Assembly (NCBI RefSeq): GCF_014596475.1
Contig: NZ_MECJ01000025.1
Coordinates: 1 to 64,000 of the forward strand
DNA from: Streptomyces sp. CBMA152
GTDB lineage: Bacteria; Actinomycetota; Actinomycetes; Streptomycetales; Streptomycetaceae
Direction of reading: 5' to 3'
Length of the DNA: 64,000 bases
Shown: positions 24,631-32,783 of the stretch, one piece after another
How the letters are laid out: each line of letters begins with the position of its first letter
Numbering within the stretch: position 1 is the stretch's first letter
Position numbers and translations under genes: made by a program
Notes under the pieces: model-generated
What the model saw: the letters and a program-made list of their open reading frames with translations, nothing else
What the model was told of the DNA's origin: nothing
The model's database searches: none

Positions 24631-25370
24631 GCGGTTCCTCCTTCGGGGCCTTCGGTGACGCTTTCGCGGACGCCTTCGGGGACGCCTCCGGGCACGCCGA
24701 GATAGCCGCAGGCGGCGGCCCGGCGCAGGGCCTCTTCCTTGGCGCCGGGCGCGTCCAGCGGCCCGTCGACCAGTCCGGCGAAGCCGATGGCGATCCGGGC
24801 GCCGCCGATCGGGACGAGCCCGACCTCGCCCTCGCCGCCGGGGTCGAACCGGACCGAGGACCCGGCGGGTACGCACAGCCGCATCCCGTACGCGGCGGCG
24901 CGGTCGAAGTCGAGACGCGGGTTGGCCTCGAAGAAGTGGAAGTGCGAGGTGACGCTGACGGGGACGGCGGCGGTGTTGCGCACGGTCAGCCGGACGGCGG
25001 GCTCGGGGTCCGGGCTCTGCGGCCCGGGCAGTACGGCGCCGGGCGCGTCCTCGCCGAGCGGTTCGCCACCTCGGATCGGCGCGGGGACCACGGCGAGCCG
25101 CGAGCCGTCGTCGAAGACGGCCTCGACATGCACCTCGGTGACCACGTCGGCGACGCCCGGCAGCACGTCGTCGGGGCCGAGCACGCTCCGGGCCGCCGCG
25201 ATCGCGTCGGCGAGCCGGTGCCCGTCGCGGGCCGCCTCGCAGACGGTGTCCGCGATGAGCGCGGTCGCCTCCGGGACGTTCAGCTTCAGGCCGCGCGCCC
25301 GGCGGGCCCGGGCGAGCTCGGCGGCGCCGAAGAGCAGCAGCCGGTCACGTTCTGTAGGGGTAAGTCGCAC
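24627..25370 (-). CDS. Fused urease gamma-beta subunit (UreAB)
   Basis: A 247-residue fusion of UreA (gamma, about residues 1-100: MRLTPTERDRLLLFGAAELA, LNVPEATALI) with UreB (beta, about 110-230: VTSHFHFFEANPRLDFDRAA, then GGARIAIGFAGLVDGPLD). Such fusions are normal in several bacterial groups. The start GTG 25370 is set by GGAGG eight bases upstream. An earlier GTG at 25379 would leave no spacing to that site. The last four bases overlap ureC. The promoter faces the NCS1 permease across a divergent region with two similar operator-like palindromes. It should form the heteromultimer with the variant UreC. Confidence 0.92.
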   Translation of the reverse strand: MRLTPTERDRLLLFGAAELARARRARGLKLNVPEATALIADTVCEAARDGHRLADAIAAARSVLGPDDVLPGVADVVTEVHVEAVFDDGSRLAVVPAPIRGGEPLGEDAPGAVLPGPQSPDPEPAVRLTVRNTAAVPVSVTSHFHFFEANPRLDFDRAAAYGMRLCVPAGSSVRFDPGGEGEVGLVPIGGARIAIGFAGLVDGPLDAPGAKEEALRRAAACGYLGVPGGVPEGVRESVTEGPEGGTA

Positions 25371-25385
25371 GCACCACACCTCCGA

Positions 25386-25402
25386 TTAGAACACCACTCT
25401 AA
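25386..25402. promoter_or_regulatory. Operator-like palindrome in the urease/permease divergent promoter (site 1)
   Basis: TTAGAACACCACTCTAA consists of five-base arms (TTAGA/TCTAA) around seven bases. It lies 15 bases upstream of the UreAB GTG, where it could block its promoter or ribosome access. A related site is at 25455-25471. Confidence 0.45.
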
Positions 25403-25427
25403 CCGCATAAATCCGTGAGACAAGGGG

Positions 25428-25471
25428 TTGACGCGTCCAGCGACGATGGCCGACATTGAACGCCACTCAAA
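25428..25471 (+). promoter_or_regulatory. Probable permease promoter with operator-like site 2
   Basis: TTGACG at 25428-25433 is a good -35 box. ATTGAACGCCACTCAAA at 25455-25471 matches site 1 (25386-25402) at 13 of 17 bases and keeps the TTGA-N7-TCAA symmetry. It overlaps the expected -10/+1 region of the permease. This argues that translation starts at 25533, not at the TTG at 25428. Confidence 0.4.
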
Positions 25472-25532
25472 TAACCGGAACGTCGAAATCAGGCCATCGA
25501 GCGTCACGGCCGTCGAGCGTCAGGGGCAGCCC

Positions 25533-26960
25533 ATGCAGATCGAACAACGCGGAGTCGACACGATCCCGGAGGCGGAACGCACCAGCGGCCCCCGCGATCT
25601 GGTGTCGATCCTGCTCGGCTCCAACCTCTGCCTCGGCGTGATCGTCTTCGGCTGGCTGCCGGTCTCCTTCGGCCTCGGCTGGTGGGCGTCGGTGACCGCG
25701 ATCGTCGCGGGCACGCTGGTCGGCACGCTGCTCACCGCCCCGCTGGCGCTGGTGTCCCTGCGCACGGCGACGAACCTGTCGACGTCGTCGGGCGCGCAGT
25801 TCGGCGTACGCGGCCGCCTGGTCGGTTCGGTGGTCGGCCTGCTGCTGTCCCTCGGCTACACCGCGCTCACGGTGTGGATCGGCGGCGACGCGATGACGGG
25901 CGTGCTGCACCGCCTCTTCGGCCTGCCGACGGGCGGAGTCTCGTACGGGATCGTGTACGCGGTGCTGGCGGCGGCGACGGTGATCGGCGCGGTGTACGGG
26001 TACCGGGTGCTGCTGCGGCTGTCGCGGTTCCTGGCGTTCGGGATGACGGCGCTGCTGGTCCTGGGCGTGGCGGCGTACGCCCCCCACTTCACTTCGGCGG
26101 CGCTCCCGGACGCGGGCGGCTACCTCCTCGGCTCGTTCTGGCCGACGTGGCTGCTGGGGCTGGTGGCAGCGGGTCTGAGCGGCCCGATCGCGTTCATCAC
26201 GCTGCTCGGCGACTACACGCGCTACATCTCCCCCACCCGCCACACCCCGCGCCGCGTGCTCCACGCGACGTGGCTGGGCCTGGTCGCGGGACTTCTGGTG
26301 CCGCAGCTGTTCGGCACGTTCACGGCGTACGCGGCGCGGGCGGCGGCGGACTACGCGGGCCCGCTGGTCGCCGCGTCCCCCGGTTGGTACCTGGTCCCGC
26401 TCCTGCTCGCGGCGTCGGCGGGTTCGGTGGGCAACGCGGGCCTGATGCTGTATTCGATGGGCCTCGACCTGGACGCGATCCTGCCGCGTGCGTCGCGGAC
26501 GCAGGCGACGTTCGCGGTGGCGGGGGTGGCGACGGTGTGCGTCTTCGCGGGCCATTACGCGTGGGACGCGCAGGCGGCGATGACGTCGTTCGTGCTGCTC
26601 CTGACGGCGATAGGCACGCCGTGGGCGGTGATCACTCTGATCGGCTTCGTCCGCTGCCGGGGTGTGTACGACGCGGACGCGCTCCAGGTCTTCAACCGGC
26701 GTTCGCGGGGCGGGGTGTACTGGTACCGGGGCGGGTGGAACTGGCGGGCCGTGGTTGCGTGGGCGCTCGGCGCCGGGGCGGGCCTGCTGGCGGTGTCGTT
26801 GCCGGGCTACGAGGGTCCGCTGCTCCGGTTCACGGGCGGGGTGGACGTCAGCTTCCTGCTGTCGGGGCTGGTGGGAGGCGCCACGTACGCGACCCTGACC
26901 CGAGGCCGAGTCCCCCACCCCACCCCTTCCCTGAACCCTCCGGGGGTGGAGGTGAGTTGA
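25533..26960 (+). CDS. NCS1-family nucleobase/cytosine-type permease
   Basis: A 475-residue permease with about 12 membrane helices, of the nucleobase:cation symporter-1 family (cytosine, purines, allantoin and related compounds). The start MQIEQRGVDTIPEAERTSGP followed by DLVSILLGSNLCLGVIVFGW is the family opening. GDYTRYISPTRHTPRR and SVGNAGLMLYSMGLDLDA are also typical. The start ATG 25533 is preferred because the family pattern begins there and AGGGG lies upstream; the frame is open to TTG 25428. It is divergent from the variant urease, so its substrate may be the compound that this operon breaks down, perhaps a ureido or purine-derived molecule (inference). Confidence 0.9.
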   Translation: MQIEQRGVDTIPEAERTSGPRDLVSILLGSNLCLGVIVFGWLPVSFGLGWWASVTAIVAGTLVGTLLTAPLALVSLRTATNLSTSSGAQFGVRGRLVGSVVGLLLSLGYTALTVWIGGDAMTGVLHRLFGLPTGGVSYGIVYAVLAAATVIGAVYGYRVLLRLSRFLAFGMTALLVLGVAAYAPHFTSAALPDAGGYLLGSFWPTWLLGLVAAGLSGPIAFITLLGDYTRYISPTRHTPRRVLHATWLGLVAGLLVPQLFGTFTAYAARAAADYAGPLVAASPGWYLVPLLLAASAGSVGNAGLMLYSMGLDLDAILPRASRTQATFAVAGVATVCVFAGHYAWDAQAAMTSFVLLLTAIGTPWAVITLIGFVRCRGVYDADALQVFNRRSRGGVYWYRGGWNWRAVVAWALGAGAGLLAVSLPGYEGPLLRFTGGVDVSFLLSGLVGGATYATLTRGRVPHPTPSLNPPGVEVS

Positions 26961-26984
26961 GGCCCGCGTTTTGCCTGCCGGCCG

Positions 26985-27094
26985 GTGGGGGCTGGTCGCG
27001 CAGTTCCCCGCGCCCCTTGATGGGCCCGGAGGGCCCTCTTAGGGGCGCGGGGCTGTGTCGATTTGCGGCTCCGCCGCGTGGGCGCGAGCAACCC
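26985..27094. repeat. Copies of the intergenic repeat after the permease
   Basis: A 33-base arm at 26985-27017 is the same as the left arm at 17757-17789. It is followed by AGGGGCGCGGGGCTGTGTC from 27041 and GCGGCTCCGCCGCGTGGGCG from 27065, the two modules also seen at 31362 and 63077. The inverted GGGGCGCGGGG/CCCCGCGCCCC parts can pair and may end transcription of the permease and of ilvE. Confidence 0.75.
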
Positions 27095-27118
27095 AGCACG
27101 ATCCGCAGGTGAAAGCCC

Positions 27119-28207
27119 CTAGCCCAGGGGGTGCATCCAGCCGTGCGTGTCCGCGGACCGGCCCATCTGGAGGTCCAAGAGCGCCTGGCGCAGACGCATC
27201 GTGACCTCGCCCGGCTCACCGTCCCCCTGCGTCCAGTTCGCCCGGGCCGACTTAACCGAACCCACCGGCGTGATCACCGCGGCCGTACCGCAGGCGAACA
27301 CCTCCGTCAGCGTCCCGGCCTCGTTGTCCCGCTTCCAGTCGTCCGTGGAGATCCGCCCCTCCTCCGCCGTGTAGCCGAGGTCACGGGCGATCTTCAGGAG
27401 GGAGTCGCGGGTGATGCCCGGGAGCAGCGAGCCCGTCAGAGAGGGTGTCACGATGCGGTCGCCGTACACGAAGTACAGGTTCATCCCCCCCATCTCCTCG
27501 ATCCACCGGTGCTCCACCGCGTCCAGCCAGACCACCTGGTCGCACCCGTGCTCGGCCGCCTCGGCCTGGGCGACGAGGGACGCCGCGTAGTTGCCGCCGG
27601 TCTTGGCCGCGCCCGTGCCGCCCTTGACGGCCCGCACGTACTCCTCGGAGAGCCAGACCGAGACGGGCTTCACGCCGCCCGGGAAGTACGCCCCGGCGGG
27701 CGAGGCGATCACGATGAACAGGTACTCGTTGGCCGGGCGCACACCCAGCCCGACCTCGCTCGCGATCATGAACGGGCGCAGGTACAGCGACGCCTCGCCG
27801 GTCGACGGCGGCACCCACGCCTTGTCCTGCTGGATCAGCGCGTCACAGGCGCCGATGAACAGCTCGTCCGGCAGCTCGGGCATCGCCATCCGGCGGGCCG
27901 AGGCGCGGAAGCGCTCCGCGTTGGCCTCGGGGCGGAAGGTCGCCACCGTACCGTCGGGCTGGCGGTAGGCCTTCAGGCCCTCGAAGATCGTCTGCGCGTA
28001 GTGCAGCGTCATGTTCGCCGGGTCCATCGACAGCGGCGCGTACGGGACAAGCTCCGCGTCGTGCCAGCCGCGCCCCTCGGTCCACTTCACCGTCACCATG
28101 TGATCGGTGAAGTGGCGGCCGAATCCGGGGCCGGCCAGGATCGCGTCACGCTCCGCGTCCGACAGCGGGTTCGCGGAGGGCTTGAGCTCGATCGTGGGCG
28201 TCGTCAT
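27119..28207 (-). CDS. ilvE: Branched-chain amino acid aminotransferase
   Basis: A 362-residue class IV (fold type IV) PLP enzyme that makes Leu, Ile and Val from their 2-oxo acids with glutamate. Seen are LHYAQTIFEGLKAYR, RPEANAERFRASARRMAMP, the KTGGNYAASL stretch, VVWLDAVEHRWIEEMGGMN and ACGTAAVITPVG (phosphate-binding). The start ATG 28207 begins MTTPTIELKPSANPLSDAER, as expected for actinobacterial IlvE, with GAAGGA upstream. It lies downstream of leuB on the same strand but is separated from it by a strong terminator and about 175 bases, so it has its own promoter. Confidence 0.95.
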   Translation of the reverse strand: MTTPTIELKPSANPLSDAERDAILAGPGFGRHFTDHMVTVKWTEGRGWHDAELVPYAPLSMDPANMTLHYAQTIFEGLKAYRQPDGTVATFRPEANAERFRASARRMAMPELPDELFIGACDALIQQDKAWVPPSTGEASLYLRPFMIASEVGLGVRPANEYLFIVIASPAGAYFPGGVKPVSVWLSEEYVRAVKGGTGAAKTGGNYAASLVAQAEAAEHGCDQVVWLDAVEHRWIEEMGGMNLYFVYGDRIVTPSLTGSLLPGITRDSLLKIARDLGYTAEEGRISTDDWKRDNEAGTLTEVFACGTAAVITPVGSVKSARANWTQGDGEPGEVTMRLRQALLDLQMGRSADTHGWMHPLG

Positions 28208-28388
28208 GGTTGCGTGTCCTTCACCGGTTGTGTGGGTCGGACCGCAGCCCGCACGTCCCCTACTGCTTGGACGTCCGAGCTTTCCGCATGCCGCGGTCCC
28301 ACGTTCGATTATCGCTCGTGCGGGACCATGACAGAAGTGGTGTGGTTGCGGCCCGGGAATGATGGTGGCACCCCGGGGCCGTACAGGA

Positions 28389-28423
28389 AAAGCCGCCGGG
28401 TTCTGGTGCGACCCGGCGGCTTT
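28389..28423 (-). terminator. Terminator of leuB
   Basis: A perfect 13-base stem, AAAGCCGCCGGGT at 28389-28401 with ACCCGGCGGCTTT at 28411-28423, has a 9-base loop. On the minus strand it follows the leuB stop at 28444 and ends in CTTTTCC. Confidence 0.85.
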
Positions 28424-28443
28424 CGTGAGGAAGAGCGCTCGGG

Positions 28444-29484
28444 TCAGCCCGATACGCGTACGGCGAGCGCGTCGCCGATCTCGTCCGTGGTGCGGGCGGA
28501 GCCGTCCCGCGCGGCCAGATCGGCCTGGACGGCGTCCTCGATCCGGGCCGCCTCGGCCTCGTAACCGAGGTGGCGCAGGAGCAGGGCGACCGAGAGGACC
28601 GTGGCGGTCGGGTCGGCCTTGCCCTGGCCCGCGATGTCCGGCGCCGAGCCGTGCACGGGCTCGAACATCGAGGGGAACGCGCCGGTCGGGTTGATGTTGC
28701 CGGACGCGGCCAGGCCGATGCCGCCGGTCACGGCCGCGGCGAGGTCGGTCAGGATGTCGCCGAAGAGGTTGTCGGTGACGATCACGTCGAAGCGCTCGGG
28801 CTGGGTGACGAAGAAGATCGTCGCGGCGTCGACGTGCAGATAGTCGGTGGTGACGTCCGGGTACTCCTTCGCCACCGTGTCGAAGATGTTCTTCCACAGG
28901 TGGCCGGCGAAGACGAGGACGTTGTTCTTGTGGACCAGCGTCAGCTTCTTGCGCGGCCGCGCCTGGGCCCGCGCGAACGCGTCCCGCACCACCCGCTCCA
29001 CGCCGTACGCGGTGTTGACGCTGACCTCGGTGGCGACCTCGGCCGGCGTACCGGTGCGCAGCGAGCCGCCGTTGCCCGTGTACGGGCCCTCGGTGCCCTC
29101 GCGGACCACCACGAAGTCGATGTCGGGACGCCCGGCCAGCGGGGTCGCGGTGTTCGGGAACAGCTTCGACGGGCGCAGGTTGATGAAGTGGTCGAAGGCG
29201 AAGCGCAGCTTGAGGAGCAGCCCGCGCTCCAGGACGCCGGACGGCACGCTCGGGTCGCCGATCGCGCCGAGCAGGATCGCGTCGTGGGTCCTGAGCGCTT
29301 CGAGCTCCGCGTCCGGCAGGGTCTCGCCGGTGCGGTGCCAGCGCCGGGCGCCGAGGTCGTACTCCTTGGTCTCCAGCTTCACGTCCGCCGGAAGGACCGC
29401 GTTCAGGACCTTGAGGCCCTGCGCCACGACTTCCTGGCCGATGCCGTCACCGGGGATCACTGCGAGATCGATGCTGCGAGACAT
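28444..29484 (-). CDS. leuB: 3-isopropylmalate dehydrogenase
   Basis: A 346-residue NAD-dependent beta-decarboxylating dehydrogenase. It oxidises 3-isopropylmalate in leucine synthesis, and the same enzyme can act on methylmalate in the citramalate route started by CimA. Motifs include AVIPGDGIGQEVV, the substrate region ERGLLLKLRFAFDHFINLRP, KNNVLVFAGHLWKN, DNLFGDILTDLAAAVTGGIG and EPVHGSAPDIAGQGKADPTA (NAD binding). The start ATG 29484 (MSRSIDLAVIPG) is the family start, although the ribosome site is weak (GGAG 12 bases upstream). A strong terminator follows. Confidence 0.95.
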   Translation of the reverse strand: MSRSIDLAVIPGDGIGQEVVAQGLKVLNAVLPADVKLETKEYDLGARRWHRTGETLPDAELEALRTHDAILLGAIGDPSVPSGVLERGLLLKLRFAFDHFINLRPSKLFPNTATPLAGRPDIDFVVVREGTEGPYTGNGGSLRTGTPAEVATEVSVNTAYGVERVVRDAFARAQARPRKKLTLVHKNNVLVFAGHLWKNIFDTVAKEYPDVTTDYLHVDAATIFFVTQPERFDVIVTDNLFGDILTDLAAAVTGGIGLAASGNINPTGAFPSMFEPVHGSAPDIAGQGKADPTATVLSVALLLRHLGYEAEAARIEDAVQADLAARDGSARTTDEIGDALAVRVSG

Positions 29485-29738
29485 GGAAGCACCGTACTCC
29501 GCGTCCCATTCGTTGACATGTCGAGTCCACCATGCGGACACCCGTCGCTCCCCCGGACGGTGGAGCCGGTCCGGGCCCGGTAGTGCTCAACGGCCCGTAC
29601 GTAGTTCCTCCGGGCGGCCGCCGAATGGCTGGACAAGGTGATGTGCGGGGAGATTCGGGGGAGTTGCATGGGGAGCTGTATGCACCCCGTTCACCTGTTG
29701 GTGAGATTCGCGTCGCCTGGGAAGAGGACGTTTCGGCC

Positions 29739-31319
29739 ATGGACATCCCTCGTTTCGGTATACCCGAGAAGCTCGCCGGCCGCATGACCATGGCCGAGCA
29801 GCACGAGTACCTGCGGACGCGTCTGACCAGGCGCGGCGTACTGCGTACTTCCGTGGCGACCGCAGCGATCGCCGGTGCCGGGGTGGGCACCGGACTGGCC
29901 ACGTCGTCGCCGGCCTACGCCGCGCCCACCGTGCTCACCTCGCGCAACTCGGCGCCGCAGGTGGACGGTTCGCTGGTCGCGCCGTTCGGCCGCCACCTCC
30001 AGTACGGGGCGGACGCCAAGACCCAGATGACGGTCTCCTGGCAGGTCCCGTTCGCGGTGCGCCGTCCGTACATCCGCATCGGCCTCAAGCCGTGGTCGCT
30101 CAGCCACCGCATCGGCGCCGAGGTGCGTCACCTCACCACGCCCGCGCTCAACGGCGGGAAGATCGCGGCGGCCGAGCAGTACTACGTGCACGCCGGCCTG
30201 GAGCGGCTGCGGCCCGGCACCACGTACTACTACGGCGTCGGCCACGACGGCTTCGACCCGGCGGACCCGCGCAACCTGGGCACGCTCGGCACCTTCACCA
30301 CCGCGCCCGAGCGCGCCGAGTCGTTCACCTTCACGGCCTTCGGCGACCAGGGCGTCAGCTACCACGCGCTCGGCAACGACCAGCTGATCCTCGGTCAGAA
30401 CCCGTCGTTCCACCTCCACGCGGGCGACATCTGCTACGCCGACCCGTCGGGCTCGGGCACCTCGGGCGACACCTACGACGCCCGCACCTGGGACCAGTTC
30501 CTGGCCCAGACGGAGTCGGTCGCCAAGACCGTGCCGTGGATGGTGACCACCGGCAACCACGACATGGAGGCCTGGTACTCGCCCGACGGCTACGGCGGCC
30601 AGAACGCCCGCTGGTCCCTGCCGCGCAACGGCCCGGACCCGGTGAACCAGCCCGGCGTCTACTCGTTCGTGCACGGCAACGTGGGTGTCGTGGCGCTGGA
30701 CGCCAACGACATCTCGTACGAGATCCCCGCCAACTTCGGGATCAGCGCGGGCAAGCAGACCCAGTGGCTGGACCGGCGTCTGGCCGAGCTGCGCGCGGAC
30801 CGGAACGTCGACTTCATCGTGGCGTTCTTCCACCACTGCGCCTTCTCCACCACCAACGGGCACGCCTCGGACGGCGGCGCGCGCGACGTGTGGGTGCCGC
30901 TCTTCGAGAAGCACCAGGTCGACCTGGTCATCAACGGCCACAACCACGTGTACGAGCGCACTGACGCCATCAAGGCGAACGCGGTCGGCCGCAAGGTCCC
31001 GGTCGGCGAGCGCACCGACCCGACGCGCGACGGCATCGTCTACGTCACGGCCGGCGGCGCGGGCCGCTCGCTCTACGACTTCCCGGCCCCCGACAGCTAC
31101 GAGGGCCACGTCAAGGACCAGGAGAGCGTCCCGACGTACCACTGGGCCAAGGGCGGCGCGAAGGTGAAGGAAACGGTGGAGTGGTCGCGCGTGCGCTACA
31201 CCGGCTACTCGTTCCTCGCGGTGGAGGTGTCGGCAGGCCGCCACCCGTCAATGAAGGTCTCGGCCCTGGCAGAGTCCGGCGCGAGGATCGACCACTTCGA
31301 GATCAGCCGCGGTAGGTAG
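29739..31319 (+). CDS. Secreted purple acid phosphatase-like metallophosphoesterase
   Basis: A 526-residue secreted phosphatase. A twin-arginine signal (TRRGVLRTSVATAAIAGAG) ends near residue 60. A fibronectin-like N-terminal domain as in purple acid phosphatases follows (MTVSWQVPF), then a calcineurin-like catalytic domain. All metal-binding blocks are present: GDQG, GDICYAD, GNHDME, HHCAF and NGHNHVYERTD. It probably releases phosphate from organic esters outside the cell. The start ATG 29739 has GAAGAGG upstream; the frame is open to 29532 but has no signal there. I did not see a clear PhoP box in the 250-base upstream gap. A hairpin repeat follows the gene. Confidence 0.92.
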   Translation: MDIPRFGIPEKLAGRMTMAEQHEYLRTRLTRRGVLRTSVATAAIAGAGVGTGLATSSPAYAAPTVLTSRNSAPQVDGSLVAPFGRHLQYGADAKTQMTVSWQVPFAVRRPYIRIGLKPWSLSHRIGAEVRHLTTPALNGGKIAAAEQYYVHAGLERLRPGTTYYYGVGHDGFDPADPRNLGTLGTFTTAPERAESFTFTAFGDQGVSYHALGNDQLILGQNPSFHLHAGDICYADPSGSGTSGDTYDARTWDQFLAQTESVAKTVPWMVTTGNHDMEAWYSPDGYGGQNARWSLPRNGPDPVNQPGVYSFVHGNVGVVALDANDISYEIPANFGISAGKQTQWLDRRLAELRADRNVDFIVAFFHHCAFSTTNGHASDGGARDVWVPLFEKHQVDLVINGHNHVYERTDAIKANAVGRKVPVGERTDPTRDGIVYVTAGGAGRSLYDFPAPDSYEGHVKDQESVPTYHWAKGGAKVKETVEWSRVRYTGYSFLAVEVSAGRHPSMKVSALAESGARIDHFEISRGR

Positions 31320-31337
31320 GGGCAGAGGTCAACGGTC

Positions 31338-31376
31338 CCCCCGCGCCCCTAGGCCTTCGGCTTTTAGGGGCGCGGG
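31338..31376 (+). terminator. Terminator after the phosphatase
   Basis: CCCCGCGCCCCTA at 31338-31350 pairs with TAGGGGCGCGGGG at about 31364-31376 around an AG-rich/CTT loop. The right arm belongs to the dispersed repeat at 31362-31433. Confidence 0.7.
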
Positions 31377-31433
31377 GCTGTGACATTTTGCGGCTCCGCC
31401 GCGTGGGCGCGACCAGCCCCCACCGGCCCGCAC
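31362..31433. repeat. Composite intergenic repeat copy
   Basis: Two modules, AGGGGCGCGGGGCTGTGAC and GCGGCTCCGCCGCGTGGGCG, followed by GACCAGCCCCCACCGGCCCG. The copy at 63077-63143 is the same except for one T in the T-run between the modules. Confidence 0.8.
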
Positions 31434-31449
31434 CCGACAACGCGCGCAA

Positions 31450-31590
31450 CTACCCGCGCCCATGCCCGGTCGCACCCCCGTTGTCACGGCGGTCAAGCGC
31501 GCGCTGAAGCGCGGCCGCCGCGTTCTTGCGGTCGGCATCGCTCGTACGGGAAGCGTGACGGACACGGCGGACGTTCATCGTCTCGGACAT
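31450..31590 (-). CDS. Small conserved hypothetical protein (46 residues)
   Basis: A 46-residue basic protein that begins MSETMNVRRVRHASRTSDAD and continues with an Ala-rich helix (KNAAAALQRALDRRD) and a Gly/His-rich end. The start ATG 31590 has AAGGAG eight bases upstream, and the composition is protein-like, so I take it as real. It has no recognised domain. It is convergent with the phosphatase and divergent from nothing close. Small proteins of this shape are familiar in Streptomyces genomes, but I know of no function. A longer reading to 31761 lacks a good ribosome site. Confidence 0.55.
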   Translation of the reverse strand: MSETMNVRRVRHASRTSDADRKNAAAALQRALDRRDNGGATGHGRG

Positions 31591-31797
31591 GAGGGATCGA
31601 CTCCTTGAGATCACGGGGATATCAGGGCGCCGGAAGGGGCGGGGAGCGCTGCCGCAGGGGTTGCCTGCCAAGGGGCACCGCGCTCGCGACCGCCATTCGC
31701 TGGATCTAGCGAGACGTTCGGCTTCTACAAAGCTAAGGGAGGACCCCGCTCCTGTCTCCACAATTACTCGGACTTCCTACTATCTGAGACGGCGGCT

Positions 31798-32682
31798 TCA
31801 GCGCCGCAGCGCCCGCAGCTCCCGGATCAGGGCGCGTACGGCGACCGTCGAGGCGAGCTCGGGCGTGGTCACATAGCCGACGTCCCGCGTCGGGCGCTCC
31901 GGACCGAGATCAGTGATCTCGACCGTGTGCGGTGCTCCGACCAGCGACAACTCCGGCATGATCGCCATACCGAAACCACTGCTCACCATCGAGAGCACTG
32001 CTCCGTCATCCTCGGCCCGAACCGTCGCCGCCGGGATCCACTCCTGACCGGCCCACCACTCCCTGGTGTACGAGGTGCAGTTCTCGGTCCAGTCCACCAG
32101 CGGCAGCGAGCGCGGCGCCGGGTGCCCGGCCGGGTGGACCAGCGCATACCCCTCCTCCAGCAGGACGCCCCCGACCAGCCCCGACGGCACCGGCGAGGTC
32201 GTCCCGATCGTCGCGATGCCCAGATCCGCCCGCCCCGCCGCGACCTCCCCCGCCGTCCCCGGCCCCACCTCCCGTACGAGCCTGACCTCGGGCACGATCC
32301 CGGGGTGGCGGGCAGTGAGCCGTTCCAGGGCGGGCGGCAGCAGATGCAGCGCGGCGCTGCGGAAGGCGGCGATCCGCAGCGGTCCCGCCACGGTGTCGTC
32401 GGCCGGATCCGGCGCCGCCCCGCGCGCCTCCGCCACCAGCATGTCGAGAAGCCGCAGCACTCGCCGGGCATGAGCGGCGGCCCGCACCCCCGCAGGTGTC
32501 GGGGCCGCGCCGCTGCGACCCCGCTCGAAGAGCACCGCGCCGATCTTCGCCTCGCTGGAACGCACCGAGTGCGAGACCGCCGACTGGGCCATACTGAGCC
32601 GCGCTGCGGCGCCGGAGAAGCTGCGCTCCTCCTCGACCGCGACGAGCACCCGTAGTTCACGCGGGGCGAGATCGTTCGGCAT
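31798..32682 (-). CDS. LysR-family regulator
   Basis: A 294-residue LysR regulator. The winged helix-turn-helix spans residues 5-63 (LRVLVAVEEERSFSGAAARL then AQSAVSHSVRSSEAKIGAVL), and the substrate-binding-like domain follows. The effector domain keeps the usual pattern (GPLRIAAFRSAALHLLPPAL). The start ATG 32682 has GGGAG five bases upstream. It is divergent from an NADP-dependent oxidoreductase at 32784, and a GATGGA-N9-TCCATC palindrome lies between, so it probably controls that gene. The inducer is unknown. Confidence 0.92.
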   Translation of the reverse strand: MPNDLAPRELRVLVAVEEERSFSGAAARLSMAQSAVSHSVRSSEAKIGAVLFERGRSGAAPTPAGVRAAAHARRVLRLLDMLVAEARGAAPDPADDTVAGPLRIAAFRSAALHLLPPALERLTARHPGIVPEVRLVREVGPGTAGEVAAGRADLGIATIGTTSPVPSGLVGGVLLEEGYALVHPAGHPAPRSLPLVDWTENCTSYTREWWAGQEWIPAATVRAEDDGAVLSMVSSGFGMAIMPELSLVGAPHTVEITDLGPERPTRDVGYVTTPELASTVAVRALIRELRALRR

Positions 32683-32713
32683 GGGGCTCCCACCTGGACG
32701 TATGAGCGGAATT

Positions 32714-32734
32714 GATGGATCGGCACGTTCCATC
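32714..32734. promoter_or_regulatory. LysR-box-like palindrome
   Basis: GATGGA at 32714-32719 and TCCATC at 32729-32734 form six-base arms around nine bases in the 101-base divergent gap between the LysR gene and the oxidoreductase gene. The T-N11-A spacing of LysR sites can be found inside it. Confidence 0.4.
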
Positions 32735-32783
32735 GACGCAACCCCCTGCCCACCCCGCGCATTCCTGCCTACCGTCCTCATCC

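Noticed and set aside
25371..25379. GTG 25379 as the start of UreAB
   Set aside because: The GGAGG site would touch the codon; GTG 25370 has correct spacing and the family N-terminus.
25428..25532. TTG at 25428 as the start of the NCS1 permease
   Set aside because: TTGACG there fits a -35 box, an operator-like site follows, and the family pattern begins at ATG 25533.
28262..28291. Short frame MRKARTSKQ in the ilvE leader
   Set aside because: It has no Ile, Leu or Val codons and no terminator after it, so it is not an attenuator leader.
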